A stretch of DNA of 64,000 nucleotides from Callorhinus ursinus. Taxonomy: Eukaryota > Chordata > Mammalia > Carnivora > Otariidae. This document shows, piece after piece, positions 26,412-42,039 of this stretch. The notes under the pieces were generated by a model. That model was given only the letters and a program-made list of their open reading frames with translations. It did not search any database and was not told the origin of the DNA. How positions within the stretch are numbered: position 1 is the stretch's first letter; the number at the start of each line of letters is the position of its first letter. A program made the position numbers and the translations under genes. Location of the stretch: NCBI RefSeq assembly GCF_003265705.1, contig NW_020312788.1, positions 4,836,831 to 4,900,830 on the forward strand, given 5' to 3'.

Positions 26412-26879
26412 TAAAAACATAATGTGGAAATTTAATTTGATATCAGTTAGTAATTAGCTTCATTAGAACTTCATTGATTTTTCAAATAATTGACCAGGAT
26501 ACAGTACAGATATGCTTAATATCACTCATCTCTGCATAGAAAATAATTATCCCCTAAGTCATGACTATTTTTAAGCAATATGACAAGTGTTCAGTTTTTT
26601 TCAGTGTTCCCTATAAAAGACTAATAATTTATAATTAAAATTAGTACACTATTTATTTATTCAAGACACATTTCATTCATTCTCTGAGCCACTGTTCTGT
26701 GGGATATGTATTGGGCTGGCCCATGATGGACAACAACACAGGATATGGTTCCTGAGCTCAGGGAGTTTATATTACAGCAGAAGAAATGATACCTGTAATG
26801 GAAATTAAGATTTGTTAAATGTTGCAAATGAGATACTCTCCTGAGATTACTGTTTCATGACCCTTCACGTCAACTGCAT

Positions 26880-27285
26880 TAATTTCTCAGGGCTCCTAGA
26901 AGCAACTACCACAAACTGGTGGCTTCCAACAACAGAAATTTATTCTTTCTTTATGGAGCCTACAAGTCCAAAATCAAAGTGTTGGCAGGGGAGGATCCTT
27001 CCTTGCATCTTGCAGCGTTTTGTAGCTCACGGAGCTTGTGGCTTACGGAGCCTACCTTCAGTCTCTGCCTCCGTGGTCACATGGCATGCTCCCTCTATGT
27101 ATCTCTTTCCTTTTCTTATTAGGGCACAGGTCATATTGGATTAAGGGCCCATCCTACTCTGGTATGACCTCACCTTACTTTAATTACATCTACAATGACA
27201 GTATTTCCAAATAAGGTAACTCTGAGGTACCAGGAGTTAGGACTTTAAAATATATTTTGGGGGGACACAATTCAACCTAAAACAT
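26880..27285 (-). repeat. MaLR LTR, MLT1-type (antisense)
   Basis: On the + strand it reads as the complement of an MLT1-like LTR: ctaccacaaactggtggctt, ccaacaacagaaatttattc, catattggattaagggccca, ttggggggacacaattcaac. It is a solitary LTR; no internal retroviral-like coding region is visible. Confidence 0.8.
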
Positions 27286-27299
27286 CCACCATAAAATAT

Positions 27300-27425
27300 A
27301 TTATTATTATAGACTTTGTCTTAAAAGTGTGGGCAGCCACAGAGAGGTTAAGTGATTTACCCAAGATCATGCATCTAGTAAGCGATAGTTTTGATAGAGT
27401 CAGCAGTTAATCCCATATATTTTTT
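27300..27425 (-). repeat. MIR SINE (antisense)
   Basis: The reverse-complement MIR core is recognisable: cacagagaggttaagtgatt tacccaagatcatgcatcta gtaagcg. Confidence 0.7.
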
Positions 27426-27769
27426 AGGTCCTCTACTATTCTATATCCCCCAATACTACAATATGAAATAGTGATAAGTGTAATAAGAAAAGTTAACAAA
27501 GCAATGACAACAAAAAAATAAGTGGGCAGTCAGAGGAAAAAATAGATACAAATAGAAAAAAACAGCTATGGAAAGTTGTATGATTTATGTGACAGTTGGT
27601 AGGCTTTGGAGGACAAGTAAGACCTGTCACAGCTGAGAGGCAAAAAGATGAATAATCCGCAGGGAAGGGTGGAGAAATGTGTGAGCACATGCATAGGGCT
27701 GACAAACGAGACAATAATCCAGGAGGAATAGGCTTCATCCAGTTTGAGTGGAGTTTTGAGATGGAGTTT

Positions 27770-27945
27770 TTCTTTTTAAGTTTTTATTTAAATTCCAATT
27801 AGTTTCCAGTGTAATATCAGCATGATGGGTATAATACAGTGATTCAACACTTCCATCCAATACCCACGGCGCATCCCAAGTACGCTCCTTAATCCCCATG
27901 CCCTATTTAACCAGTCTCCCCACCCACCTCCCCTCTGGTAACAAT
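27770..27945 (-). mobile_element. L1 3' end (antisense), 5'-truncated
   Basis: On the + strand: tttatttaaattccaattag, catgatgggtataatacagt gattcaacacttccatccaa, cttaatccccatgccctatt. The flanks (atggagttttt at about 27761 and atggagtttt at about 27944) suggest a target-site duplication. Confidence 0.82.
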
Positions 27946-28286
27946 GGAGTTTTAAGAAGAGAAATAGTGAAAATGAATGAGGTCTTGCTTGAGAGCAGAT
28001 CTTCCTTTTTCAGTAGGAGCTGATGTGTCATTGAAGTATTTTGAGCAAGGGAGTACGTATAATCAGGACATTGGCACTTACTAAGATTTGATGATGTGTC
28101 TAATTCTGTGTAAAGTATTCCACATGTGTAATCTTAGGTTTTACAACAAATCTAAAAGATGTTGTGTCCTCACTTCCCCCTCAGAGAGGTTGTGGTACTT
28201 GCATGTCATCCGACAGCTAGAAAGTAGCTTCATTGCAGATCCAACTGGAGTCTTGTCTTCCAGAGACCATGAAAACTCAGTTCTGA

Positions 28287-28405
28287 TTTTAAAAATGGTG
28301 TTATACACAACTAATGAATCATTGAACATTACATCAAAAACAAATGATGTTCTATATGCTGGCTAACTGAACATAATAATAAAAAAATATTAAAAAATAA
28401 AAAGA
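28287..28405 (+). mobile_element. Short L1 3' end (sense)
   Basis: It is homologous to the L1 terminus at 6345-6460: gtgttatacacaactaatga atcattgaacattacatcaa, followed by an A/T-rich tail. It interrupts a probable antisense MIR (about 28080-28210). Confidence 0.75.
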
Positions 28406-29439
28406 GAAAATGAATCCTGTAATGATGTATAGAATGATTGGAGAGAGACCAAAGACAAGGTCAGACTCTGCATTACCTGCCACCTCAACCACACTTAAGT
28501 CTTCAAATTAGTCATCTGCAGCAATGGAGAATATGCGATATGTTCAATGAAGAGATTGTAAGAGGTAGAGTCTACAGTATGGTCTGTGACTTGTAAGAGA
28601 TAAAGCATCTAAGAAGTCTCATTTTCCTGTCAAAGTTGACTGACGTGCTGTGGCTGCAGCATCATCCACAGGAAAAGATATTTTTCAAAGATAAGGGGTA
28701 GACTTCAAAGAGTGATTTTAGATATTGACTTAGCATCTCAGAAAAGACAGATGTATGTGCAGTGAAATATCATTATTGTACATGATTGATATTCACAACT
28801 GGAAGAAAATTTAGTAAATGTTGAATGTTATTTATGCTTACATTTTCCAATACAGGGTTTTTTATTTCAAAGATATTTTAAAATTCCATCTTCTATTCTT
28901 ACATTTAATATCTGAGAGTTACTCTTCACTAACATTATCATACATTCATGCCTTTAGACAGAGAATCTTTAAAAATTGAGAATCTTGAAAATAATTTTAC
29001 AAAGTATACTCTAATTTTCAATTTAATTATTTTTCCAATTTTAGTCATTATAGATGTCTATATATGATATATAAGCATATACATACGATTCCCCAGTATT
29101 CCTTGAATAGGATAAATTAGACAAGTATCTAGATAAAGCCATGTGACCATGAACAGGACAGCCACAGCCCTAATTGCTTTAACCTCCTTGCTTTTAAGTA
29201 TTATTCTTGCAACAAGAATTGCCACTGGAGGATGGGCTGACACCATTACCATTACTCTCAGGCAAAAGTTACTAATTTAGAAGCGCTGACAACTACCACT
29301 ATCCCCTGCCTTCCTTCCAGTATTTCATTTGCAATTTAAGCGTACCTTTTATTTTCTGACCTTTTCTGAATGGCTTCAGGTTTCTTTCTACCCTACTAAG
29401 AGACAGGACTAACACTTCAATTAACCTAAGCTTTGGAGC

Positions 29440-29650
29440 CTTTCTGCTAGATACTTTGTGTCTATGAATTCATCTAATCCATAGCCCAGACTAATGAAAG
29501 TGGCATCTTTACACAAAAGTGTATACACTGGCCTAGTCAGGATAAGTAGCTTGTTTCAAATCAAGTAACAGGTCCACTGGCAGTCAGGACCCAAAGGTCT
29601 TTTTGACTTCAAAGCCCATATTCTTTTCATAGTGTATTCCTGCCTCTTAA
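29440..29650 (-). repeat. MIR SINE (antisense)
   Basis: The MIR-like order on the + strand is gtagcttgtttcaaatcaag taacaggtccactggcagtc, then caaagcccatattcttttca. Confidence 0.6.
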
Positions 29651-29989
29651 GGCTTTTTAACTTTGGCACTTTGGTCTCAGCTCATGGTTCTACCAACTAA
29701 CCATACCTCTTCTAATAACCAACCCCACTTTACTAGTTTTTCCAAATACCCATCACTTTTACAAGTAATGTTTTCATTTAATAAGTTCATGAGATTTAGG
29801 GTTTAATTCTTTAGAAAACATACTTTGGAAAATTAGAACATAAGTTATTAATAGGCTCAAGTTATAAAAGGAAAAATATGTAGTCTATTTACAGAAAGAC
29901 CTAGTATAAACCTGGGTACATATGGGTAAATTCTAAGTAAAGCAACCCCTTTCGGTAACTATAACCTTATTAGGAAGATTAATAACGAT

Positions 29990-30235
29990 GACAGTAACAG
30001 CAACTAACAATTATTGAGGGCTTGTGTATCTGGCATTCTTTTGAGTGTTTTGAATGCATTATCTCAATTGATCCTCCCAACAAACCGTCGAGGTGTAATT
30101 ACTCTTGTAATGATAACATGACTTAAACTGTCTTCTTAAAGACACTAAGAAACTTGCCCAAGGACAACAGAGAATTTGAACAAAGATGATCTGACACTAG
30201 AACTAAATTCTTAAGTACTATGTAACACAGCTTTG
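29990..30235 (-). repeat. MIR SINE (antisense)
   Basis: MIR-like phrases: aattattgagggcttgtgta tctggcattcttttgagtg, attatctcaattgatcctcc caacaa, gaaacttgcccaaggacaac. Confidence 0.7.
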
Positions 30236-31262
30236 ACATAGTGTGTAATATTGAAAAAGACCAGCCTGATCTATAGAGTATCTTTCATCTAGCTTTTAAA
30301 GGGATGCATTTGCATTTTGTATAAGGTCTCTAAAGCTACAGTAAAACCAAGTTAAACAACACAAGCTCCTCTATTGGAGCATCTTGTAATCTCCTCCTAG
30401 TTTCAACTCACCTTTTATTATTTTGGCAACCAGGGTATCATTAAGAGATGTGCTACTTTGATTTTTACCTCGAATTCATAGTTCTCTTCCCAGTGTTTTC
30501 CTAGCTTCTTCTGGGAAGTTCCTGACATGTTATGGTACTCAGCCCTTGCTGATGAGTAACATTGGCCCGAAGGCTCTCCCTGATGCCTAGCATCAGTATG
30601 TAAGATAAACACCAAAGACTGTATATCAACTAGAATAAAGGTAAATTAAAACATATTAAGAAAGAAAGGGGAGTCTGGTTACCATTAGGTATTTGATAAG
30701 TTTTTTAAAAATGCAGTATAATAGGAAACTGAATATTGCCTAATCCAAGAAATCTAAAGGGAAACCATAACCAGATATCTCGTCTTTAACTCTAGGACCC
30801 TACAAGTTAAGTAAGGATTTGAGAACTGTAAATTCCCCAAAATAAATTCCTAATTACATGGATCATACTACTTTATCCCATGACTAAAAAGTTGATATTA
30901 TAGATCAATGTAGAAAATACACAAATATGTAAAAATTACAGATAATTTTAAGAAAATTAGCATGTCCTAAAAGAACACATAGGCATTCTTTGTGAGATTT
31001 GGACTCTTACAGTGTTGAAAAGATCAAAAAACTTCATTTAGATGTTAGTTATTTTTACTGTTGAAACTTAGGGTTTCAACAATTAAGAAGTCCTTCAGGT
31101 CAAGGATCCTGGATCCTTGGTAATTTCCTCAATACTTAGAATGCTATTATGTACAATGTTGACACTCATAATGTTTATTGAAATCCTTTATTGGAATGAA
31201 AAAAGTAGCTCACCAGTTTCTTGAAACACACACACAGATATATGTGTTACATGTTCATTGTA

Positions 31263-31728
31263 CAGTAGTCTCCCCCACCCCTTATCTGCAGGGGATGTTC
31301 CAACACCCCTAATGGATGCCTTAAACCACAGATAGTACCCCACCTTAAAAAACAAACAAAAAAAAACATGTTTTTGCTTCTACATACATACCTATGGTAA
31401 AGTTTAATTTATAAATTAGGCACAGTAAGAGATTAACAACAATAACTAATAATAAAATAGAAAATATACTGTAATACAAGTTATGTGAATATGGCCTCCC
31501 TCAAAATATCTTATTGTGCTGTACTCATCCTTCTTATAATGATATGAGATAAAATGTCTACATGATGAGATGAAGTGAGGTGAATAACCTAGGCATTGTG
31601 ATGTAGCTTGGGCTACTATTGACCTTCTGACAGTATGCCAGCAGGAGGATCACCTGCTTCCAGACCACAGCTGACCATGGGTAACAGAAACCATGGAAAG
31701 GGGTACCATGGATAAGAGGGCACTACTG
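31263..31728 (+). repeat. Tigger-type (Tc1/mariner) DNA transposon relic
   Basis: The element starts cagtagtctcccccacccct tatctgc and ends gataagagggcactactg, so the termini are inverted repeats, with TA on the left flank. The interior (taaagtttaatttataaatt aggcacagtaagagattaac) matches a common mammalian non-autonomous Tigger element. No transposase frame is present. Confidence 0.85.
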
Positions 31729-32220
31729 TTTATTCTTTTTCTGTGCTAAAGGAATATGGCATTTGTAAATGAATACAAATAAATATAAAACTATTTTTGT
31801 TATTGTTTTGGCCCCTACTTTTCATTAGAGTCCCAAATATTAGACAAATCGTCAAAAAAGTTATTCAGTGTTCTTATTTCTTATAACCTTTGCTAATATA
31901 TTAGTTATCTAGCAATAAAATGCCTGATGAGACAAATAGCAGATAAAATCAAATATCAGCACATAGTTTAAAATAACACAGGTTACCTCACCAAAAGAAA
32001 ATTGAGCCAATAATTATTATATGCAATATATATATTTTATATATGCACATTACATTATTTATGGAGAGTCATGGGCCTATATCTAAGTAGTTATTTAAGA
32101 CGTATTTTATTTATAGCTATGTGCCACATAATAAAATGCATTTTATTTCTATATAAAACATTTTTAACCTGTCTTAATGATCTGAGAAAAGATCTAGGTA
32201 ATGATTCTGGTTTTAACTAG

Positions 32221-32740
<520 letters not shown>

Positions 32741-33354
32741 ATATCTCTAGCATATAAATTTTCAAATTATTTTAATTCATCTTTAATGTACAACTATTTC
32801 TTAAACATAAATGCTAATATTTGAACAAAAGTCCTTATAAAACTAAATATATGTATTTTGAACATTACTGCAGTTCTTAGTATTCTTATTTTTTATTTTT
32901 CTATAAAAATGAAAAGTAATTATATATGGTTTTACTTTTATATTAGCTATACAGCTTACTACGAGTACAATGGTCTGTAGAGGATACAAATAAAATTTAC
33001 TTTTGACTGAAATGTATTTATCCAAATGACGATTTTATGATGTAGTGATTGCTATCTATCATTAGGGTAAAACTAACTTGCAGATTTTTGATATTGTGAC
33101 AAATAGCAAGAGAAGCAGTTGGACTGATCATGAATCTAAACTTTTTTTCTACTGTGAGGTCAAAGACCAGAGCGGGCTCAGATGGAAATAGTGAGTCTTA
33201 GCCGTCAAAGGATAGTTTGTATTCCTCTAACAACTGGCGGTGGGCGGGGGAGTGGGCAGACACAAAAGTTTAAGTGCATTATATGCATTTCAATTTATAT
33301 TCAACATAACATACCTTGCCAAAGAGTCATAGCTGAAGACAAAGCCAGTTAGTA

Positions 33355-33450
33355 CCCAGCTGCCTACATGAGGATCACCTGGCACTTTTTTAAATGGACT
33401 CATTGCCAAGTCTCAACCAGACCTACTGAATCACAGCCCTGGTATTTAAT
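33355..33450 (+). repeat. MER5-type fragment
   Basis: A short, decayed MER5A-like piece: catgaggatcacctggcact tttttaaatgg, ccagacctactgaatcacag ccctggtattta. Confidence 0.5.
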
Positions 33451-34106
33451 TTTTTGCTTGCCCCACTTGATTTTGGTAAAATGCCTTAAAACTTTCTAAT
33501 GCAACTATAAAAAGGATTTTGAAAAATTTCGTGTTTCCTGGAAAGCATAATACTAGCAGTGAGATTAAAAGGAAAGGTGATATATAAGTATGGGTATGTA
33601 TGGAAATATGTTCTATACATGAAAGAGATAGGAAATTATATGTCTCATACCACAACAGTCATATCAGTGCAAGACCATGTAACACATTAGCTAAAATAAT
33701 ATGACAAAGTAGAAAATTAGAGACATGTTATTTTATTAACTTGAAATACTCCAGGTAGTGGAGCTGAGGTTTTTATAGTAAAAAATTACCTGTGACCACG
33801 GCAATTCATATATAACATACTAGGGTGGATGAGTTTAAAAGCAAATGTTAGTATACACAACCAACGGAAACCTGGCTGGTCTGGTATATACCAGAAGTCA
33901 ACAACAACAACAAAAAGTTTTCATTTGCTCTGAGTTAGATTTAACTCATTAATAATATTTCTTCTAAAAATCAAGAACCTATGACCAAGAATAATTTATG
34001 CAACTTTTAAAGACAAACCTTTTTAAAATATTTTCTATTAATGTAATGATGAATGGCTACTTGCAAACTCTACTCTACATTCCATATTATTCTTGTTTCG
34101 TTACAG

Positions 34107-34377
34107 AACAAATTCCAAGGATGTATATTTGACCTCGTAACAAACCAAGTTTTTGATATCACCATCATGGTTCTTATCTGCCTCAACATGGTAACCATGA
34201 TGGTAGAAAAAGAGGGACAAAGTGAATACATGACTGATGTTTTATACTGGATAAATGTGGTTTTTATTATCCTTTTCACTGGAGAATGTGTGCTGAAACT
34301 GATCTCCCTCAGACACTACTACTTTACTGTAGGATGGAACATTTTTGACTTTGTGGTTGTGATTCTCTCCATTGTAG
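34107..34377 (+). CDS. SCN9A: SCN9A coding exon 25: domain IV S1 to S3
   Basis: The exon is 271 nt, with acceptor tttcgttacag and donor GTAG|gtaaga; it starts in phase 0 and ends after the first base of a Gly codon. It encodes [40 protein letters not shown] (S1 and loop), [20 protein letters not shown] (S2), [20 protein letters not shown] and [10 protein letters not shown] (S3). Domain IV movement is tied to fast inactivation. Tyr-Trp at 34245-34250 corresponds to human Y1537/W1538, the residues that make aryl sulfonamide blockers selective for Nav1.7, and both are retained. The frame extends 62 bases past the donor into the intron; that part is not coding. Confidence 0.98.
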
Positions 34378-35189
34378 GTAAGACCATTTTGAATCAAACT
34401 AAACTTCACTTATGCTCAGAGAAGCTTCTGAATTCTTGAATGTAAATTTACTTTTGAGTACATAAGTAAAAGGAAAGAATGAAGGAGCCTTAAAGACAAA
34501 ACTAAATAAAACAAAGACCTCTGTGTCAGAATTCCTGGGTTCATGCTCCAGGTCTCGAAGCCACAACTTTTCTATTTGTTAGAAGCATATAATACTCCTT
34601 GATATTTGATTTCCAAGATTACCCTTCAAAGAAGTAGCAACTGTGTCTATATGTAGGTAAATAGGAGAAAGACCTATATGGGAGGTAGAAAAACCAATGG
34701 AGAATCTGAAATCACCTCTAGTTTTAGCACATCATGAGAACTGTCCCTTGATTAATGATCATTAATAGCCAGAATATCCCTGACTCTTTGTAAATGTTCT
34801 TTCTGAATTTGAAGTGAAGGTAAGGTCTCAAGAAATGCCATTTTCATTTCTTACAGCCTCATACTTGGCAAGTCTAGAAAATAGAATCATTTCTCAACCA
34901 ACCGCAGTCATGGCCATGAATCACAGTACATGACTGTATCCTTCTTCCCCTTTCGTTAGCATAGCTGTTTCTCTGTCCTCTTGTTTTCTCACTATCTGCA
35001 CATGCCTTCCCCATATTTTAGGATTGCATTTATTTTTAGAATTACAAATTTTAGACAGAAGGAGATTATTTTAATACACATTCAACTTACAGATGATGAA
35101 ACAGGCAGGCCCAGAAAGGTTAAAGGTCACATAACCTAACACCTCAATATAGAATACCATGTCCCTTAGAAGAGGCATTCAAAATCAGT

Positions 35190-37025
35190 TTTTGAAAAAA
35201 GAGTATTAAGATATCAGAAAACAAATTAAAATTTAGGTAGGAATCTCAGAGTAATAACAAGCAAAATAGTGGAAGCATTCCCATCAAGTTAGGAAGGAAA
35301 AAAAGAGTGTTCCTCTATCACCTCTATTTTTAACAGTGTTGGCCGATGCAATTAGATAAGAAAACAGAGGGATACATGGAGCAAATGATCTTCATTGTCA
35401 GATCATATTATGACATTCTTTAAAAATGAAAGAGAATCAACCAAAAAAATGGATTCAATTAGAGTTCAGAAGGTACAAACTTTAAATCACGTGTATCGAT
35501 ATTAATAAGTGGTTTATATGTGGACAAAAAATTTAGAAAGTATACCTAAAGAAAAATCTCATTTGCATTTGCAATAAAAATAAACTATTCCAGTAACAAC
35601 TTTATTAAGAAATGCATAAGACTTCTATGAGGAAAGCTAACAGACATAAAAGAAGTCTTAAATAATTGAAAGGCTTTTCTTATACTTGGATAAGAAGGCT
35701 GTCACTGTAATCATGACCCTTTTTGAAATAAATTAATTTGTAAATACAGCGTTATCCCAATAAGAATATCAACAAGTCTTTTTGCTTGGTGGAAATAATA
35801 TATTGGCAATATAAGTCTAAATGATTCTAAAATTTATCTGGAAGAAAAATTAAAGTAATGGGGAGTGACTTATATTGCTAGATACTTAGACTATTATAAC
35901 ACTGATGAAGTAAAACAGTGTTCTCAATGGATTCATGTAGATAATTCAAAATTTAACTTCACTATGTAGAGAATTACTAATTTGCTCGGTAGAAAGATTA
36001 CATGAATCAAAAATTAAAGTGTTAAAAATGGATTCAAGAAAAAACAGACTTATAACAATGAACCTGAAAGTCCTTCCTATTTATGACACAAATTTGAGTC
36101 TATGAAGAAAAAAATAACAGATTATATAAAAATCAAAATATTCTATGGAGAAAGCCTTACCACCACCTCTCCCCAGTCAAAAAGATTGAAAGACAAAACA
36201 CAGGGAAAAATTGTATGTAGCATGTAAGACCAACAAAGGATTAGCACTTTCAGTAGAAAAATAGTCTTCCTAAATCAATAAGAAAATAGTAAATATCTCA
36301 TTAGAAAAATGGGCAAAGGACTTGACACGGCCAAAAAGAGAAAGTTGAAAATAGACAACAAGCACACAAAACGTCCAATAAACAAGAAAAAAACGTGGAT
36401 TTTTTCCAACAAAAAATTTATAATGAGGTGTTTTTGAAACATCATAAAAATTTTCTGGTAAAAATTTAAAGAACCACAATACTGGTTGAGCATGTGGAGG
36501 ATGAGCACTTCCATACATAACTATGAAGAGGTATACAGACTTTCTGGCGATAGGTTTGGTGATATATAAGAAAATCTTAAATACACTGTTTGATCATTTA
36601 TTAACATATTATCAAATAATTCTCATGTAACTAGAAAAAATATACCTACTTGAATATTTACCTCAGCCAAAAATATTGAAAACAACATAAAATTCTTCAA
36701 TATGTGGTTATTTGGACAGAACATTATGAAACTATGAGAAATTACTTTGTTGCCATTTGAATGGAAGTATTTCCATGACATGATAAAGTGACTCAGATTA
36801 TAAAAAATGCCTATGTAACGTAATTACATTCATGTGACAATGTGTGTGTATGATTGCACAGAAAAATGTCTAAAGTGATACTCAACAAAATAGTAACAGT
36901 TATTATAATTGATGGTATTTCAGGTGATTTAGATTTCCTTTTAAGCACTTTACTGTATTGCTTGAATTTTCTACATGAGAGCTATCGCCCATATAATCAA
37001 AAATTATTATGGATGAAAAAAAAAT
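35190..37025 (+). mobile_element. Old L1 (sense), ORF2 end and 3' UTR
   Basis: A decayed L1: the ORF2-derived region is recognisable (cacctctatttttaacagtg ttggccgatgcaattag; aaaaatgggcaaaggacttg; gaaagattacatgaatcaaa). It is followed by an old L1 3' end (ggtatttcaggtgatttaga). The frame is destroyed throughout. Confidence 0.7.
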
Positions 37026-37202
37026 GTCCACAAACTTAATAAAGGGAGAGAAAATGTCACAATGGCAGTATCAATCATTTTCCTTTGGGATTGCTCAATC
37101 TTTTGATTGTTGGGAAATTGCTTTCAATATAAAATGACAGTCCTGAAATGGTAAGAGAGAAGATGGCAGATAAAATTACTTAAAAGTCATGATTTTCTGT
37201 AG

Positions 37203-38435
<1,233 letters not shown>

Positions 38436-41400
38436 AGCTTTGTTTTTGATATATTGTTTACAGCCCCTGAAGGTAATATATTTGTGTTAATAAGACTCTT
38501 TTAAGGAAGTCTATGCCAAAACTTTTTATCGAAATATTCTCAAAGTCAGTGCAGTGACTAGCTCTGATTCCCTAAAATAGGTGGGCAGCATTAGCAGATG
38601 GCTACATTTGCATTGGTAAATGATTCTGTACGAATTGTGAGAGTACTCTATAGGGAGTCTTGATTACAGCAAATAAGGCTGGTTTAATTTTATTTGCTTT
38701 TAATAAATCAGAAGACCATGTGGAAAGTGTTCACATCTGCCTTGTCATCTTTTCACGGGATTCTGAACATTCCTGTTTCCCATGCAAATACAAACACACA
38801 CGCATCTATCATTTGGATATCTATAAAAGTAGTTTACCTTGGCTTTGCATTGAAATGTCTTGATAGAAGGAATGGCCATTAGTAACAAATGTTTAGTTAA
38901 CACAGCTGTTATTAGGGAGCAAGACTCTTCTCCATGTACAGAGAACGTTCTATATTTTGAGGTGCTTACCTTTATTCTGTACTGCATCAGAACCAACTTT
39001 TATGTGCCTAGACAATGCCATGCGATTAAAAACATATATAGGCTATTCATTTCAACAAATATTTTTCATTCATCTGGACTCATAGACCAGGATAAGACTT
39101 AACCTTTAGAGTATCGTGCTTCATAGCCTGCCTTTTAAAATACCCTTTGTTCATATGATAACCATACAACATGAAAAATTATTTTAAGTACATATCACAT
39201 TCCTCAAAAGAAGAAAAAAACTGAAGATGCTTAAGAAAAGAAGGAATGGAAGAAAGCATTCTTCACTTTTATTTATACAGTCTAACACTTGGCTGTGCTG
39301 CCCCCAAACACCAATGATAACCCTACTCTTCATCTGTTTGGTCACAAATTTCTGCTTTCTCAGGCAGTATTGTCTAGTCATTCTTTAGCACAAAGCAAAG
39401 TTAGTATTTTTCTTCAGTGAAGTGCTTCCTGATGTGCAGATATCTATTTGATACTGTGGTTCATGTATGAGCAGATAATGGCTTGGGCAAAGTCTGGACT
39501 GCATCACCTGCATGCCATCTGAAATGTGTATGGCAAACTTTCAAGTCACGCTACATGACGGTCTTTCAACACAGACTTGTGTTTAGCATGAGTGAAATAT
39601 CATTCAACGGGAATTCTTGCCACTCTGCTTTCTTGCCACTAACTTACTTCCCTAATTTGTGCTATTAATCCTTTTGGACCTTTCTCTTTCATCTACAAAA
39701 ATGAGGAAAATGGTACTTTGACTTAAAATTCTATGACTATGAGGTATATTTGATATCAATCAATAAAGTACCCTGAGCTTATAGTTTACCAAGTACATAG
39801 TCATTTTGTTTTAGCTGCTGTCCGCCTACCAAGGATTATAAATCTAGTTTTAAAAAATCCTTGTTGATGATGGCTTGAAAAGAAATGGCCATGATGCATT
39901 TTTTTTCATGAGTTTATTTCAGGAATATGAGCTCTTTCTTCTATCAAGTTACTTATGCATAGGCAAAAATTGAGTTACATAAGTAGAAAGTAATTTTATT
40001 TAGAAGATTTTGTAGGAGTTTTCAAAGCAAGTATATATATCATTCATTTGCTTTTCTAAATTAAAAAAGAACATAAATTATATTTCTATAATAAATACAA
40101 CATATTTTTTGTTGTTCAGGCTAGTTAAAAATAAAGGAGATTTTTAAAAAACCTACAGAAATGAAGAGTATGGGTAGAGAATGACAGACAGAAAGAGGGA
40201 CAGACTAAGAAATTTCCACAGAACTTTGTATCTTGAAAGTTTTTAAATTGTGACACATTTTACAACGTCCGTGAGGGAGATTATCACTTCTAGACATTTG
40301 TCCTAAGGTACATATGAAATTAAATCTAGGGCCAAAGATTCTTTGCACCTACGTTCAGTTATTCATCTTAGGTTATTTGAGCCCCCTTGTTTTTAATATG
40401 AAAGCTACCATGCAGTGTTTTCCTGGACTATGTAGAGCATTGCATTGCATACCTGCTAAGCCTGTTGAAAATAGGTTTTGACAATTAGGGAACCGTACAA
40501 AATATATTACATTTGTAATATTTTTTAATACATTAAACTAAGAAATTAATATCACCTTAGATTTAAATTCAGTCTATCCTTATTATTTTAAACCCATATA
40601 AATATAACTGCATTTTGCATATTTATATATTATGAAAAGACGTATGGTGGACAGGTTTATGTGTGATTTACTATTAATGTTTTTACATTGCCTTATTTTT
40701 ATGTAAAATAAAAAAACTGGCAACTGGTTCCTCAACAGTTTCTTCTTAGCATTTTAAAAAAAAATTATGAATTTGCTCTTTTCTCTTATTTCATGCTGAA
40801 CCAATTTCATGCTGAACGATACTTTTTTTTAATATAACATAGTTAGGTTTTGTATATATGTTTTCCCAGGAATGTCTAGTTGTGACTTTTAATCAATTAA
40901 AAACAGTATATGGAATTGAGAGCTTATTTTGTACTGTGTAAGCTTGAAGTGAAATTAGCCTTTGCTTTTCATGTAGGTTACTGCTCAGAACTGATAATGA
41001 AATGCCTCCAGAAGGCACTGTCATGCTAATCTTTAAGTTACATAATCACTGGATTCATTTCACCTAATGATGTAGAATGGCAGTTACACTGTAAAATTTA
41101 AGTTAGAATAAAATGGAAGTGAACACAAATGGAAGCAAAGATTTGAACACAAATGCCTACATGCAATTTGGAGAAAAGTAGGAGAATCTCATTTTGCTTT
41201 TTTGACTGTTACATAGTTTGCAAAAGATATAAGTGACTTGTGGGCTCTTTCTAAATGCTGCTTGTTGAAAACCTCAACCCAAAATGTTCAGCATGATTTT
41301 ACAGATTTTTGATAGCTTTATTAAAAAGATTTAAGATAAAGTGCACATGTAAATAAAGCAGTTTTAAATAGCAATTTTGGAGAAATGTTACTGGAAGTAA

Positions 41401-41730
41401 TGAAAGGAGGGCCAGCTAAATTAGAATGGCCAAGTAATCGGCCTGGGTTTAGGACCTATGTATAGAGACTACACATTTTTTTAAGTATCTGTGGTTATGA
41501 TGTAATATTCTTGAGAAAAATAATCAAGAATTGCTCCATAAAAATAAATGAATAGCCATGCATATAATAATGCTGTTTACATAGAATTCTGTACAATTTT
41601 CATACATCTGTGAATGCTCAAAATGTTTGAGTTTGTCATAAATTATTATTGTAGTTATACTTGAGCCTTCCCTATAGAATGTAAAAATAAAAATCATTAA
41701 CAAAATAAAGTCATGTTTGCATGGATTTTC
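38436..41730 (+). other. SCN9A: SCN9A 3' untranslated region
   Basis: After the stop there is about 3.3 kb of AT-rich, repeat-poor sequence, a length similar to the human SCN9A 3' UTR as I recall it. AATAAA hexamers occur at 39762-39767, 40707-40712, 41686-41691 and 41704-41709. The last pair is followed by a T/GT-rich stretch (gattttctgtttctgtgag), as expected just after a cleavage site. The exact end is inferred. A 15-16-bp tandem repeat (atttcatgctgaac) lies at 40788-40817. Confidence 0.8.
41704..41709 (+). promoter_or_regulatory. SCN9A: Probable distal polyadenylation signal of SCN9A
   Basis: This AATAAA is 18 bp downstream of another at 41686-41691 and is followed by tcatgtttgcatgg and a GT/T-rich element. 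Proximal AATAAA sites at 39762 and 40707 could give shorter 3' UTRs. Confidence 0.7.
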
Positions 41731-42039
41731 TGTTTCTGTGAGAATAATCTTTAAGGAGGTAAATTCAGTGCAGGCCTACACTGAAGCGACTAGTAGCTTT
41801 TTTCTTTAAATGGAAAGATAGTTTCAAATGTCCTCCATAAGAAGTCTTCCAGGATAAGAAATATGGGGACAAAGAATATAGAGTTCTAAAACAATTCATT
41901 GACATTCACAACAGAGTTTGTGCAGAAGGAAAAAACTGAAACAAGAAGTGAAGATATGCAAACATTTAGCCACACAGTGACAGCATGTATCTTTTTCATA
42001 TAATAGCGTAATTGTGTCATTGAGAGTTTAACACACATC

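Noticed and set aside
26880..27285. LTR as a sign of an intact endogenous retrovirus
   Set aside because: Only one decayed MaLR-type LTR is present; there is no partner LTR or internal coding region.
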